A stretch of DNA of 45,187 nt from Syntrophobacterales bacterium (GTDB lineage Bacteria; Desulfobacterota; Desulfobaccia; Desulfobaccales; 0-14-0-80-60-11). Where the stretch lies: assembly GCA_020060385.1 (NCBI GenBank), contig JAGVAH010000057.1, forward strand, positions 1 to 45,187, written 5' to 3'. Below are positions 37,613 through 45,187 of this stretch, one piece after another. The position numbers and the translations under genes were made by a program. The notes under the pieces are model-generated. The model searched no databases and had not been told where the DNA came from. It was given only the letters and a program-made list of their open reading frames with translations. The first letter of the stretch is position 1. Each line of letters opens with the position of its first letter.

Positions 37613-38968
37613 TTGAAGATCGTCATTGTGGGCGCCGGGGAGGTGGGCTATCACTTCGCCGAATGGCTGGCCCAGGAGAAAAAGGAAGTGGTGGTCATCG
37701 ACATCGCCCCCGAAGCCCTGATGCGGGTGAGCGACCACCTGGATGTGCAGATCCTCCAGGGCTCCGGCTCCAACCCCAAAATCCTGGAAGAGTCCAGCCT
37801 GAAGACGGCCGATATCATCCTGGCGGTCACCGACAAAGACGAAGTCAACCTCATCGCCTGCTTTTTCGCCAACGTCATCGCCCCGGACATCCAGAAAGTC
37901 GCCCTGATCCGCAACCCCGACTACATCGACTACCGGGAGGCCCTGGCCCGGGATATCCTCAACATCGGCCTGGTCATCAACCCGGAGATGGAAGTGGTCA
38001 ACTCCGTTTTGCGTATCTTGAGCGCGCCGGACGTGGAGGAGGTCAACGACTTCGTGGGCGGCCGCATCAAGATGCTGGGGAAATACCTCCTCCCGGAAAG
38101 CCCCTTAAATGGCCTGAAACTCACGCGCCTGCCGGAGAAGATCGAGAGAAACCGTATGATCATCGCCGCGCTGCTTAGGGAGGAGCAGCTCATCATCCCC
38201 AAGGGCAAGGACACTTTGCGGGCCGGGGACTTCGTCTATTTCGTCTGCCAGAGCCAGGACATCGATAGAATTCTCAGGCTCTTCGGCAAGACGGCCACCT
38301 CCATGAAGAACATCCTGGTGGTGGGCGGCGGGAACATCGGCTTTCCCCTGGCCCGGGAACTGGAAGCCCGGCGCTTCAATGTGAAGCTCATCGAAAAGGA
38401 CCCCCGGCGCTGCCAGGAGATCTCCGGCAAGCTCAACCGCACCCTGGTGTTGCAGGGTTTGGCCACCGATCAGAAATTCCTGGAGCAGGAAAACATCGGC
38501 CACATGGACATGGTGGTGGCGGTGACCTGGGATGAGGAGATGAACATCCTCTCCTGCCTTTTGGCCAAACGCATGGGGGCCAAAAAGACCATCGCCCGGG
38601 TGAACAAAATGCCCTACATCCCCCTGGTCCAGGCGGTGGGCATCGACCATATCGTCAGCCCCCGGCTTTCGGCCATTAACAGCCTCTTTCCCTACCTGCG
38701 CCGGGGCAAGGTCATCTCCACGGTCACCATCCGGGGCAAGGCCGCGGAAGTCCTGGAAGCCGAGGCCCTGGCCCGATCGGCCATTGTGGGCAAACCCCTC
38801 AAGGACCTGTCATTTCCCAAGGAAGCCCTCATCCTCTGCATCTTCCGGGGGGACGAAGTCTTTATTCCCAGCGGGGAGACCAGCATCGAGCCGGGGGACC
38901 GAGTGCTGATCCTCTCCACCAGTGCGGTCATTCCCCTGGTGGAACAAGCCCTGATGGCCAAACGGTGA
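37613..38968 (+). CDS. trkA: Trk potassium uptake regulator TrkA
   Basis: This 451-residue cytoplasmic gating protein of the Trk K+ channel has two RCK modules. Nucleotide-binding motifs are VIVGAGEVGYHFAEWL at residues 3-18 and ILVVGGGNIGFPLARELE near 233-250. Each is followed by a TrkA-C domain (for example LLPESPLNGLKLTRLP, and VGKPLKDLSFPKEALIL near the end). The start is a TTG with GGAGGG 8 bases upstream; no ATG is better placed. It is followed 7 bp later by trkH, so the two form an operon. NAD(H)/ATP binding controls channel opening in this family. Confidence 0.95.
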   Translation: MKIVIVGAGEVGYHFAEWLAQEKKEVVVIDIAPEALMRVSDHLDVQILQGSGSNPKILEESSLKTADIILAVTDKDEVNLIACFFANVIAPDIQKVALIRNPDYIDYREALARDILNIGLVINPEMEVVNSVLRILSAPDVEEVNDFVGGRIKMLGKYLLPESPLNGLKLTRLPEKIERNRMIIAALLREEQLIIPKGKDTLRAGDFVYFVCQSQDIDRILRLFGKTATSMKNILVVGGGNIGFPLARELEARRFNVKLIEKDPRRCQEISGKLNRTLVLQGLATDQKFLEQENIGHMDMVVAVTWDEEMNILSCLLAKRMGAKKTIARVNKMPYIPLVQAVGIDHIVSPRLSAINSLFPYLRRGKVISTVTIRGKAAEVLEAEALARSAIVGKPLKDLSFPKEALILCIFRGDEVFIPSGETSIEPGDRVLILSTSAVIPLVEQALMAKR

Positions 38969-38975
38969 CTGGACC

Positions 38976-40430
38976 ATGATCCGCTGGCCCTTCATGCTCC
39001 ATATCCTGGGCTCCCTGACCATCTGCATCGGCTTGTGCATGCTCCTCCCCCTGGGCTTTTCTTTCTACTACCGGGACGGCAGCGCCCTGCCCCTCATCAC
39101 CTCCGCGGCCATCACCGCCGGGGTGGGCCTGTGCCTCTATCTCCTCTTCCGTAACAGCCAGGCAAAAGGGGCCATCAGCCATCGGGAAGGCATGGCCATC
39201 ACCACCCTGGGGTGGGTGGCGGCCTGCCTCTTCGGGGCCCTGCCCTTTTATTTCTCAGGGGTTCTGCCCCGGCCGGTGGACTGTATCTTTGAAACCGTCT
39301 CCGGCTTCACCACCACCGGGGCGTCGGTGATCCGCGACGTGGAGATCTTGGCCCCGGGCATCCTCTTCTGGCGCAGCCTCACCCATTGGCTGGGAGGCCT
39401 GGGCATAGTCGTTCTGGGACTGGCCATCCTGCCCTTCCTGGGAGTGGGGGGCATGCAGCTTTACAAGGCCGAGGTGCCCGGGCCGGTGGTGGATAAGCTC
39501 AAGCCCCGCCTCAAAGACACGGCCATGATCCTCTGGAAGGTTTACGTGGCCTTCACCGTGGCCGAAACCATCCTCCTGTTGCTGGGGGGCATGAATCTCC
39601 TGGACGCCCTCTGCCACACCTTCGGCACCCTGGCCACCGGCGGTTTCTCCACCAAGAATAATTCCATCGGCTTTTATAATAGTGTCTACATCGATGTGGT
39701 GGTCACCGTCTTCATGCTCCTGGGGGGGATCAACTTCGCCCTGCACTTTCAGTTTTTCCGGGGGAAACCCCTGGCCATGTGGCGAGACCCGGAGTTCCGC
39801 TTTTTCATGGGCTTTTGGCTGCTCCTCACCCTGATCATCTCCCTCAACTGCTGGGGCCAGACCTATGCCTCCTTTTGGAAATCTTTGCAGTACGCCTCCT
39901 TCACCGTGGCCTCCATCACCACCACCACCGGCTATGCCACCGGCAATTTCGAAATCTGGCCGCCTCTTTCCTTATGCCTTCTGCTTCTCTGCATGGTGGT
40001 GGGGGCTTCCGTGGGCTCCACCGGGGGCAGCATCAAGTGCATGCGCATCATGGTGGTCCTGAAGCACGGCTACCGGGAGTTGATCCGCCTCATCCATCCC
40101 CGGGCGGTGGTGCCCCTAAAGATGGGCCAGCAGGCCGTGCCCCCGGAAATCTTTGCCAGCATTGCCGGCTTTATCTTTCTCTACCTGGGACTGGCCGCAG
40201 TCTCCATGTTCCTGGTGGCCGCGTGCGGGGTGGACTTGGTCACCACCTTTTCCTCGGTCATGGCCTGTATCGGCAATGTGGGGCCGGGCTTGGGAGAGGT
40301 GGGCCCCATGGACAATTACGCGGGGATGCCGGAGTTCGCCAAGTGGATTCTCGCCCTGGACATGCTCCTGGGCCGTTTGGAAATCTATACGGTCATTATT
40401 CTCTTCGTCCCCAGGTTCTATAAGAAATAA
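38976..40430 (+). CDS. trkH: Trk potassium channel subunit TrkH
   Basis: This 484-residue integral membrane K+ channel protein has about ten or more hydrophobic segments. Four selectivity-filter-like repeats are visible: SGFTTTGASV, TLATGGFST, TTTTGYATG and IGNVGPGLG, each preceded by a pore helix. WRSLTHWLGGLGIVVL is a strong TrkH signature. It works with the TrkA protein encoded just upstream. The gene ends 16 bp before the convergent malic enzyme gene, so transcription from both sides may collide. Confidence 0.95.
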   Translation: MIRWPFMLHILGSLTICIGLCMLLPLGFSFYYRDGSALPLITSAAITAGVGLCLYLLFRNSQAKGAISHREGMAITTLGWVAACLFGALPFYFSGVLPRPVDCIFETVSGFTTTGASVIRDVEILAPGILFWRSLTHWLGGLGIVVLGLAILPFLGVGGMQLYKAEVPGPVVDKLKPRLKDTAMILWKVYVAFTVAETILLLLGGMNLLDALCHTFGTLATGGFSTKNNSIGFYNSVYIDVVVTVFMLLGGINFALHFQFFRGKPLAMWRDPEFRFFMGFWLLLTLIISLNCWGQTYASFWKSLQYASFTVASITTTTGYATGNFEIWPPLSLCLLLLCMVVGASVGSTGGSIKCMRIMVVLKHGYRELIRLIHPRAVVPLKMGQQAVPPEIFASIAGFIFLYLGLAAVSMFLVAACGVDLVTTFSSVMACIGNVGPGLGEVGPMDNYAGMPEFAKWILALDMLLGRLEIYTVIILFVPRFYKK

Positions 40431-40446
40431 GGGACGGCAGAACAAG

Positions 40447-42969
40447 TTAAAGCAACGACAGTCTCTCGTCGTAGATGAATTCCCGGGTGTGCCGCCCTAC
40501 CCTTTCCGGTTCGATCTGTATGCGGGCGCTGCCGGTGGCCATGGAGGCCCGGGCCACGGCTTCGGCCACCGCAGGAGGCACCCGGAAGTCCATGGCCCCG
40601 GGGAGGATGTAGCCGGGAGATAAATCATCCCCCACCAGGGCGGCGATGGCGTGGGCCGCGGCCACATTCATCTCGTCATCGATGGTCCGGGCCCGGACGT
40701 CCAGTGCGCCCCGGAAGATGCCGGGAAAGGCCAGGCAGTTGTTCACCTGGTTGGGGAAATCGGAGCGGCCGGTGGCGATGACCGCCGCGCCCCCCTGCCG
40801 GGCCGCGTCCGGATGAATCTCCGGCACCGGATTGGCCAGGGCGAAGACAATGGGGTCCGGGGCCATGGAGCGCACCATCTCCTGGGTCAAGACGTTGGGG
40901 CCGGAGAGACCGATGAAGACCTCGGCGCCCTGGAGCACGTCCGCCAGGGCGCCCTGCAGCCGGTCCGGGTTGGTGAGGGCCGCCAGTTCCTCCTTGATGA
41001 AATTCATCCCCTGGCTGCGGCCCTGATAGACCACGCCGCTGGTGTCGCAGACGATGATCTGCCTGGCCCCGGCTTTGAGCAAAATCTTGACCGAGGCAAT
41101 GGCCGAAGCCCCGGCGCCGTTGACCACGATCTTCACCTCTGCCAGTTTCCGGTCCACGATCTTCAGGGCGTTCATCAGGCCCGCCAGGGCCACCACCGCG
41201 GTGCCGTGCTGGTCGTCGTGAAACACCGGAATCTCCAGCCTCTCAATGAGCTTCTTCTCGATTTCAAAGCAGCGGGGGGAGGAGATGTCCTCCAGATTGA
41301 TGCCCGCGAACGCGGGGGCGATGTTTTCCACCAGGCTGACTATCTTGTCCGGCTCCTGGGTGCTGATGCAGATGGGAAAGGCCTCTACCCCCCCGAAGGT
41401 TTTAAAGAGGATGGCCTTCCCCTCCATGACCGGCAATGCGGCCCGGGGCCCCAGGTTGCCGAAACCCAGCACCGCGCTGCCGTCGGTGACAATGGCCACC
41501 AGGTTGTTCTTGCAGGTGAAATCATAGGCGGCCATGGGCTCCTGGAGGATCTTTTGCACCACCTGGGCCACCGGCTGGGGGGCGTAGAGCTGGTTATAGA
41601 TGACTTCGTCCTTGATGGGCACCTTGGTATTCACCTGGATGCAGCCTTGATAGCGGCGGTGCAGCTCCAGGGCCTCCTCTTCGATGCTCATCTTCCCGTA
41701 ATCCTGGCCCTCCGAGGGCAGCCAGGCCATCTCCCCTTCATAGATATAACTTTCGGTGCGTTCATGAATCCGTTCCGGGGTGATCACCTCCGGGCCCAGT
41801 TGGGCCACCCCGGTTTCCTGGGCGGCCCGGGCCACGGCCTCGGAGACCACCGGGGAGATGTGCCAGTCCATCTGCCGGGGAATAATATTTTGGGAGGCGA
41901 GCTTGTGATCGGGGATCATACCCGCCAGGGCCCGGGCCGCGGCCAGGTACATGTGGATATTGACCTGATTGGCCCCCACATCCAGGCAGCCCCGGAAGAA
42001 TCCCGGGGTCACCAGGGAGGAGCGGATCTGGTTGACGCTGTCCGATAAGCCGGTGGCCACCACCGCCGCGCCCCCCCCCAGGGCTTCGGCCTCGCTGATC
42101 TCCGGCTCCGGCAAGGCCAGGGCAAAGACGATGGGGGCTGGGGCCATGCTGGCCACCATCTCTGCGGTGATCAAACCTCCCGAAGACATGCCGATAAAGA
42201 CGTCGGCCCCCTTGATAACCTCAGCCAGGGTCCCCCTGACATCCTGGGGGCTCACCAGGCGGGCGATCTCCGACTTGGCCCAGTTCATGCCCACCTGCCG
42301 GTAAACCCGCAAGGCCCCCTGGCGGTCGCAGAGGACGATGTTCTTCATGCCGGCCACCATCAACCCCTTGGCCACGCCGATGCCGGAGGCCCCGGCGCCG
42401 CTGATGACGATGCGCACCTCCGCCAGTCCCTTCCCCACCACCTTCAGGGCATTGATGAGAGCAGCCAGGGTTATGATGCCCGCAGCGTGGAATTCATGGT
42501 GCAAGACCGCCACCCGCACGGCCTTGCGGATATGGTGCTCCACGGTGAAGCACTTGGGCGCGGCGATGCCCTCCAGGCAGATGCCCCCGTAAGAAGGCGC
42601 CAGGTTGCGGACGATCTCCACGATCTCCTCCGCGTCCTGGGTCTTTAAGGCGATAGGCACGGCGTCCACGTTGGCAAAGGTCTTGTAGACCACCGACTTG
42701 GCTTCCAGTTTGGGAAGAGCCGCCAGGGCCCCCACATTGCCGAATTCATAGACCGCACTGCCGTCGGAGATGAGGGCGATGGAATTGCCCCGGCAGGTAT
42801 GGCTGTAGGAGGCCAGGGGGGTTTTCTCGATCTCTTTGCAAACCGCCCCCACTCCGGGGGTGTAGATGCGGCTCATCACCGACATGTCCCGGATGGGCAT
42901 CTTGCTCTTCACGCCGATCAGACCGCGGTAGCGCCGCCGGTAGGAGAGGGCATCGCCTTCAGTCGTCAT
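40447..42969 (-). CDS. Tandem malic enzyme with one degenerate half
   Basis: This 840-residue protein is made of two consecutive malic-enzyme units of about 420 residues. The C-terminal unit keeps the metal and catalytic region: GINLEDISSPRCFEIE and PVFHDDQHGTAVVALAG, with the NAD(P) motif NGAGASAIASVKILL. The N-terminal unit has YTPGVGAVCKEIEK and the dinucleotide motif SGAGASGIGVAKGL. In it, the metal-binding LED is LEG and DDQHG is replaced by HEFHA, so it is probably not catalytic. The usual partner of malic enzymes is a C-terminal phosphotransacetylase-like domain, absent here. The reaction would be malate to pyruvate plus CO2 and NAD(P)H. It follows the CBS-ACT gene by 85 bp on the same strand. 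Confidence 0.9.
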   Translation of the reverse strand: MTTEGDALSYRRRYRGLIGVKSKMPIRDMSVMSRIYTPGVGAVCKEIEKTPLASYSHTCRGNSIALISDGSAVYEFGNVGALAALPKLEAKSVVYKTFANVDAVPIALKTQDAEEIVEIVRNLAPSYGGICLEGIAAPKCFTVEHHIRKAVRVAVLHHEFHAAGIITLAALINALKVVGKGLAEVRIVISGAGASGIGVAKGLMVAGMKNIVLCDRQGALRVYRQVGMNWAKSEIARLVSPQDVRGTLAEVIKGADVFIGMSSGGLITAEMVASMAPAPIVFALALPEPEISEAEALGGGAAVVATGLSDSVNQIRSSLVTPGFFRGCLDVGANQVNIHMYLAAARALAGMIPDHKLASQNIIPRQMDWHISPVVSEAVARAAQETGVAQLGPEVITPERIHERTESYIYEGEMAWLPSEGQDYGKMSIEEEALELHRRYQGCIQVNTKVPIKDEVIYNQLYAPQPVAQVVQKILQEPMAAYDFTCKNNLVAIVTDGSAVLGFGNLGPRAALPVMEGKAILFKTFGGVEAFPICISTQEPDKIVSLVENIAPAFAGINLEDISSPRCFEIEKKLIERLEIPVFHDDQHGTAVVALAGLMNALKIVDRKLAEVKIVVNGAGASAIASVKILLKAGARQIIVCDTSGVVYQGRSQGMNFIKEELAALTNPDRLQGALADVLQGAEVFIGLSGPNVLTQEMVRSMAPDPIVFALANPVPEIHPDAARQGGAAVIATGRSDFPNQVNNCLAFPGIFRGALDVRARTIDDEMNVAAAHAIAALVGDDLSPGYILPGAMDFRVPPAVAEAVARASMATGSARIQIEPERVGRHTREFIYDERLSLL

Positions 42970-43054
42970 TTCCTGGACCTCGCAGATTCATGGACTCATT
43001 TTCCCCGGGCATCACCCGGGAGGGCCTTCAGCCCGTAAAGGGGCGACCTCAGGG

Positions 43055-43711
43055 TTATTCCACCTTCTCATGGAGAAAATAGAGGATTTTTGTCTTGCCG
43101 CGCAACTCCTGCTGCAGGGCTTCGGCATCCGTCAAGTCCCGGGCGCGGATGTAAACGTGGCGGCAGCCCGGGGGCGCCCATTCATAGCCGGTCAAGATGC
43201 TGGCGATGCGCCCCCCGTGGGCCCGGATGACGTCGGTGACCTCTTTGATGGACCCGGGCCGGTCTTCCAGCTCAAAACCCATGGCCCACTCTCCCTGGAA
43301 AATCCCGGAGATGGAGACAAAGGCCCGGAAGATGTCCCCCTTGGTGATGATGCCCTCCAGAGCCCCTGCCGGGTTGACCACCGGCAAGGCCGAGATGTTG
43401 TGCTTGAGCATCAGGGCCGCGGCCTTCTCCACGGTATCCAGCGGCGCGATGGTGAAGAGCCTGGAGGCCATGACGCTCCCCACGGTGATCTTGTCCAGCA
43501 GGTAGTAAAGCTCATGGATATCCAGGGCCGTGGCCTTGGAAGGGGAAGCCTCCTTCAGGTCCCGGTCGGAGACAATGCCCGCCAGCGCCCCCTTTCTGAG
43601 GACGGGCAGATGTTGAATCTTGTTAGCCTGCATGAGCTTGGAGGCCTTCATAATGGTGTCCTCCACGTCCACCGTAATCAGTTTTTTGGTCATTAATTCC
43701 CTGACGGGCAT
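43055..43711 (-). CDS. CBS-CBS-ACT domain protein (AcuB-like)
   Basis: This 218-residue protein has two CBS domains and an ACT-like domain. The first CBS is MTKKLITVDVEDTIMKASKLMQ...HLPVLRKGALAGIVSDRDL. The second is VMASRLFTIAPLDTVEKAAALMLKHNISALPVV...GIITKGDIFRAF. The ACT-type segment (about 145-215) is FELEDRPGSIKEVTDVIRAHGGRIASI. CBS pairs bind adenine nucleotides and ACT domains bind amino acids, so this is a likely energy or metabolite sensor. ATG 43711 is fixed by AGGAGG 7 bases upstream. It is adjacent to and co-directional with the tandem malic enzyme gene, which suggests it regulates that enzyme, though this is inferred. Confidence 0.88.
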   Translation of the reverse strand: MPVRELMTKKLITVDVEDTIMKASKLMQANKIQHLPVLRKGALAGIVSDRDLKEASPSKATALDIHELYYLLDKITVGSVMASRLFTIAPLDTVEKAAALMLKHNISALPVVNPAGALEGIITKGDIFRAFVSISGIFQGEWAMGFELEDRPGSIKEVTDVIRAHGGRIASILTGYEWAPPGCRHVYIRARDLTDAEALQQELRGKTKILYFLHEKVE

Positions 43712-43860
43712 GGGTGAACCTCCTTGGGGCGGCGTGGGGCTGCAAGGCGAGCAGACACCCAGGTACGCCTGTTGCCCCTGGTCGTGGGTCAAAGACTCCT
43801 GTCCGCGGCTGGAGAGCGCCGCGCCGCGACAGATAGACAAGATAATAGGGAGAAAAATAT

Positions 43861-43897
43861 TAAAATCAACCGCCGCCTCCTGAAGGCGGTTCTTTTA
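43861..43897. terminator. Probable hairpin terminator after the alcohol dehydrogenase
   Basis: CCGCCT (43873-43878) pairs with AGGCGG (43884-43889) around a 5-base loop. The flanks are T-rich on both strands (TTCTTTT on plus, TTGATTTT on minus). It lies about 90 bp beyond the stop of the dehydrogenase gene on the minus strand and would also insulate the CBS-ACT gene. Confidence 0.5.
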
Positions 43898-43978
43898 TCG
43901 GTTCAGGAGAACAGTTCGGCTCATAATATAATATCTTAAATTTTTACGATTTCAGGATTTATTGCTTAGACCAGGCAA

Positions 43979-45010
43979 CTATCCGGCGATGCGCAACACC
44001 TTGGCCCCCCGGATCTTTCTCTCCTTCAGTTCCACCAGGGCCCGATTCGCTTCCTCCAGGGGGTATTCCTGAAACTCCGGTTTCAGGGGGATTTGGGCGG
44101 CCAGCTCCAAAAATTCGGCCACGTCCTGGCGGCTGACATTGGCCACGCTCTTGATCTCCTTCTCCAGCCAGAGATGCCGGGCATAATCGATGGTTAAAAG
44201 GGCCTCCTTATCCGCTTCCTCCTTGCGGATGGCATTGATCACCAGCCTCCCCCCTTGGTCCAGGTTCTTCAAGGCCTCCACAATGGGCCGCCAGACCGGG
44301 GTGGTGTCAATGGCCCGCTGCAGCCTTTCCGGAGTTTCCTCCCCAAAGTCCCCGGCCCAGACGGCCCCCAGTTCCCTGGCGAAATCCCTCTCGGCCTGGG
44401 TCCGGGAAAATACGAAAACCTTGCTCCGGGGATAGCGGCGCCGCACCATCTTCAGGACCAGATGGGCCGAGGCCCCGAAACCCACCAGACCCAGGTTGTC
44501 GCCGTCCTGCATCTGGGTCAGCCTTAGGGAACGATAGCCGATGGCCCCCGCGCACAGGAGGGGCGCAGCTTCCCCATCGCTAAAGACCTCCGGGATCAGG
44601 TAGGCGAAATCCCCGGGGACCACCGTATATTCGGCATAGCCGCCGTCCGCGTCTCTGCCGGTGGCCTTAAAGTCACTGCATAAATTCTCGTTTCCCTGGC
44701 GGCAGAAAGAGCACCGGCCACAGGCCCCATGGATCCAGCCGATGCCCACCCGGTCGCCCAGCCGGAATTTGGTCACCTCCTTGCCCATTTTCTCAACCCT
44801 GCCGACAATCTGGTGCCCCAAGACGATGGGAAACCTCTCCGGCGGGGTTCTCCCCTCGATTTCATCCAATTCGGTGTGGCAGACCCCGCAGACCGTCACC
44901 CGCACCAGAATTTCATGTTCTTGGGGCTCCGGGACCGGCAGGTCCGCCAGCTGGAGGGGGGATTTATTCCGGGCCAGATCAGTGATTCCCGGTAGAACCA
45001 TGGCTTTCAT
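43979..45010 (-). CDS. Zinc-dependent alcohol dehydrogenase (MDR family)
   Basis: This 343-residue medium-chain dehydrogenase has catalytic zinc ligands in VCGVCHTELDE and FPIVLGHQIVG. Structural zinc cysteines are CGRCSFCRQGNENLC (about 90-104). The nucleotide-binding segment is LGLVGFGASAHLVLK; the usual GxGxxG is GFGASA, still suited to a dinucleotide fold. It belongs to the AdhP-like group that oxidises primary alcohols or reduces aldehydes. The ATG at 45010 has GAGGA 6 bases before it; an in-frame start 12 codons earlier adds only basic residues. It is a single gene on the minus strand at the window edge. Confidence 0.9.
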   Translation of the reverse strand: MKAMVLPGITDLARNKSPLQLADLPVPEPQEHEILVRVTVCGVCHTELDEIEGRTPPERFPIVLGHQIVGRVEKMGKEVTKFRLGDRVGIGWIHGACGRCSFCRQGNENLCSDFKATGRDADGGYAEYTVVPGDFAYLIPEVFSDGEAAPLLCAGAIGYRSLRLTQMQDGDNLGLVGFGASAHLVLKMVRRRYPRSKVFVFSRTQAERDFARELGAVWAGDFGEETPERLQRAIDTTPVWRPIVEALKNLDQGGRLVINAIRKEEADKEALLTIDYARHLWLEKEIKSVANVSRQDVAEFLELAAQIPLKPEFQEYPLEEANRALVELKERKIRGAKVLRIAG

Positions 45011-45091
45011 GGGCTTTCCTCTTCCTTTTCTAATATAGCGCTTCATAAACAGGATATTATTGAATCAGATACAAGTCTGCGCCTAGAAGGT

Positions 45092-45140
45092 ATTAAAGTC
45101 CCCCTTTGAAAAAGGGGGATTTAGGCAGCAGTGTCCGGTT
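45092..45140. repeat. Dispersed palindromic repeat, inverted copy at right end
   Basis: The reverse complement reads AACCGGACACTGCTGCCTAA followed by the hairpin CCCCCTTT...AAAGGGGG. It matches 69-117 with only a few differences over nearly 50 bp. The two copies are in opposite orientation about 45 kb apart. It is non-coding; the remaining bases to the window end show no gene. Confidence 0.75.
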
Positions 45141-45187
45141 AAGTTTTTGCAAAGGCATAGTTTTTTTGCCGTTGAAGCTCTGGGAGA

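Noticed and set aside
40651-42048. 465-codon plus-strand open frame opposite the malic enzyme
   Set aside because: Shadow of the tandem malic enzyme, with no recognisable motif and no ribosome site.

Overview
The window reads as chromosomal DNA from a GC-rich, strictly anaerobic Desulfobacterota-type (former Deltaproteobacteria) bacterium. The evidence is a cluster resembling the 'orange protein' (ORP) system of sulfate reducers, a large HdrA-family flavoprotein, a 12-gene nuo (complex I) operon and Trk potassium uptake genes. The taxonomic call is inference from gene content. No rRNA, tRNA, CRISPR array or intact insertion sequence was seen.

Region 1 (about 286-14281) is the accessory and most interesting part. 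It holds five proteins or fragments of the NifX/MTH1175 (PF02579, dinitrogenase FeMo-cofactor biosynthesis) family, two MinD-type ATPases that each carry two 4Fe-4S motifs, and a NifU/IscU-like scaffold. It also holds two SAM methyltransferases, a DUF5320 protein, a small zinc-ribbon protein, a PAS-AAA+-Fis sigma-54 activator, and a divergent HdrA-GltD-HdrA flavoprotein that is split by a one-base shift in a run of eight G. No nitrogenase structural gene is present. I can read four sigma-54 (-24/-12) promoter candidates in this block: minus strand near 4015-4029, 6069-6084 and 9487-9501, and plus strand at 9688-9703. Four copies of a shared 9-bp core, GCAAAATGC, lie upstream of them at activator-like distances. 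The block therefore looks like one regulon driven by its own activator, an expanded relative of the sigma-54-controlled ORP operons of Desulfovibrio vulgaris.

Region 2 (14525-30791, all minus strand) is a complete complex I operon in the order nuoA-nuoBCD-E-F-G-H-I-J-K-L-M-[PLD]-N. NuoB, C and D are one fused polypeptide with a TTG start. A phospholipase-D-superfamily gene sits between nuoM and nuoN.

Region 3 (31114-45010) is ordinary metabolism and housekeeping: an M23 peptidase, a PIN-PhoH ATPase, a 2-hydroxyacid dehydrogenase next to a glycerate 2-kinase, a SixA phosphatase, TrkA-TrkH, a CBS-ACT protein followed by a tandem (two-copy) malic enzyme with one degenerate half, and a zinc alcohol dehydrogenase. 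Palindromic dispersed repeats lie in several intergenic gaps. One repeat family occurs in opposite orientation at the two ends of the window.
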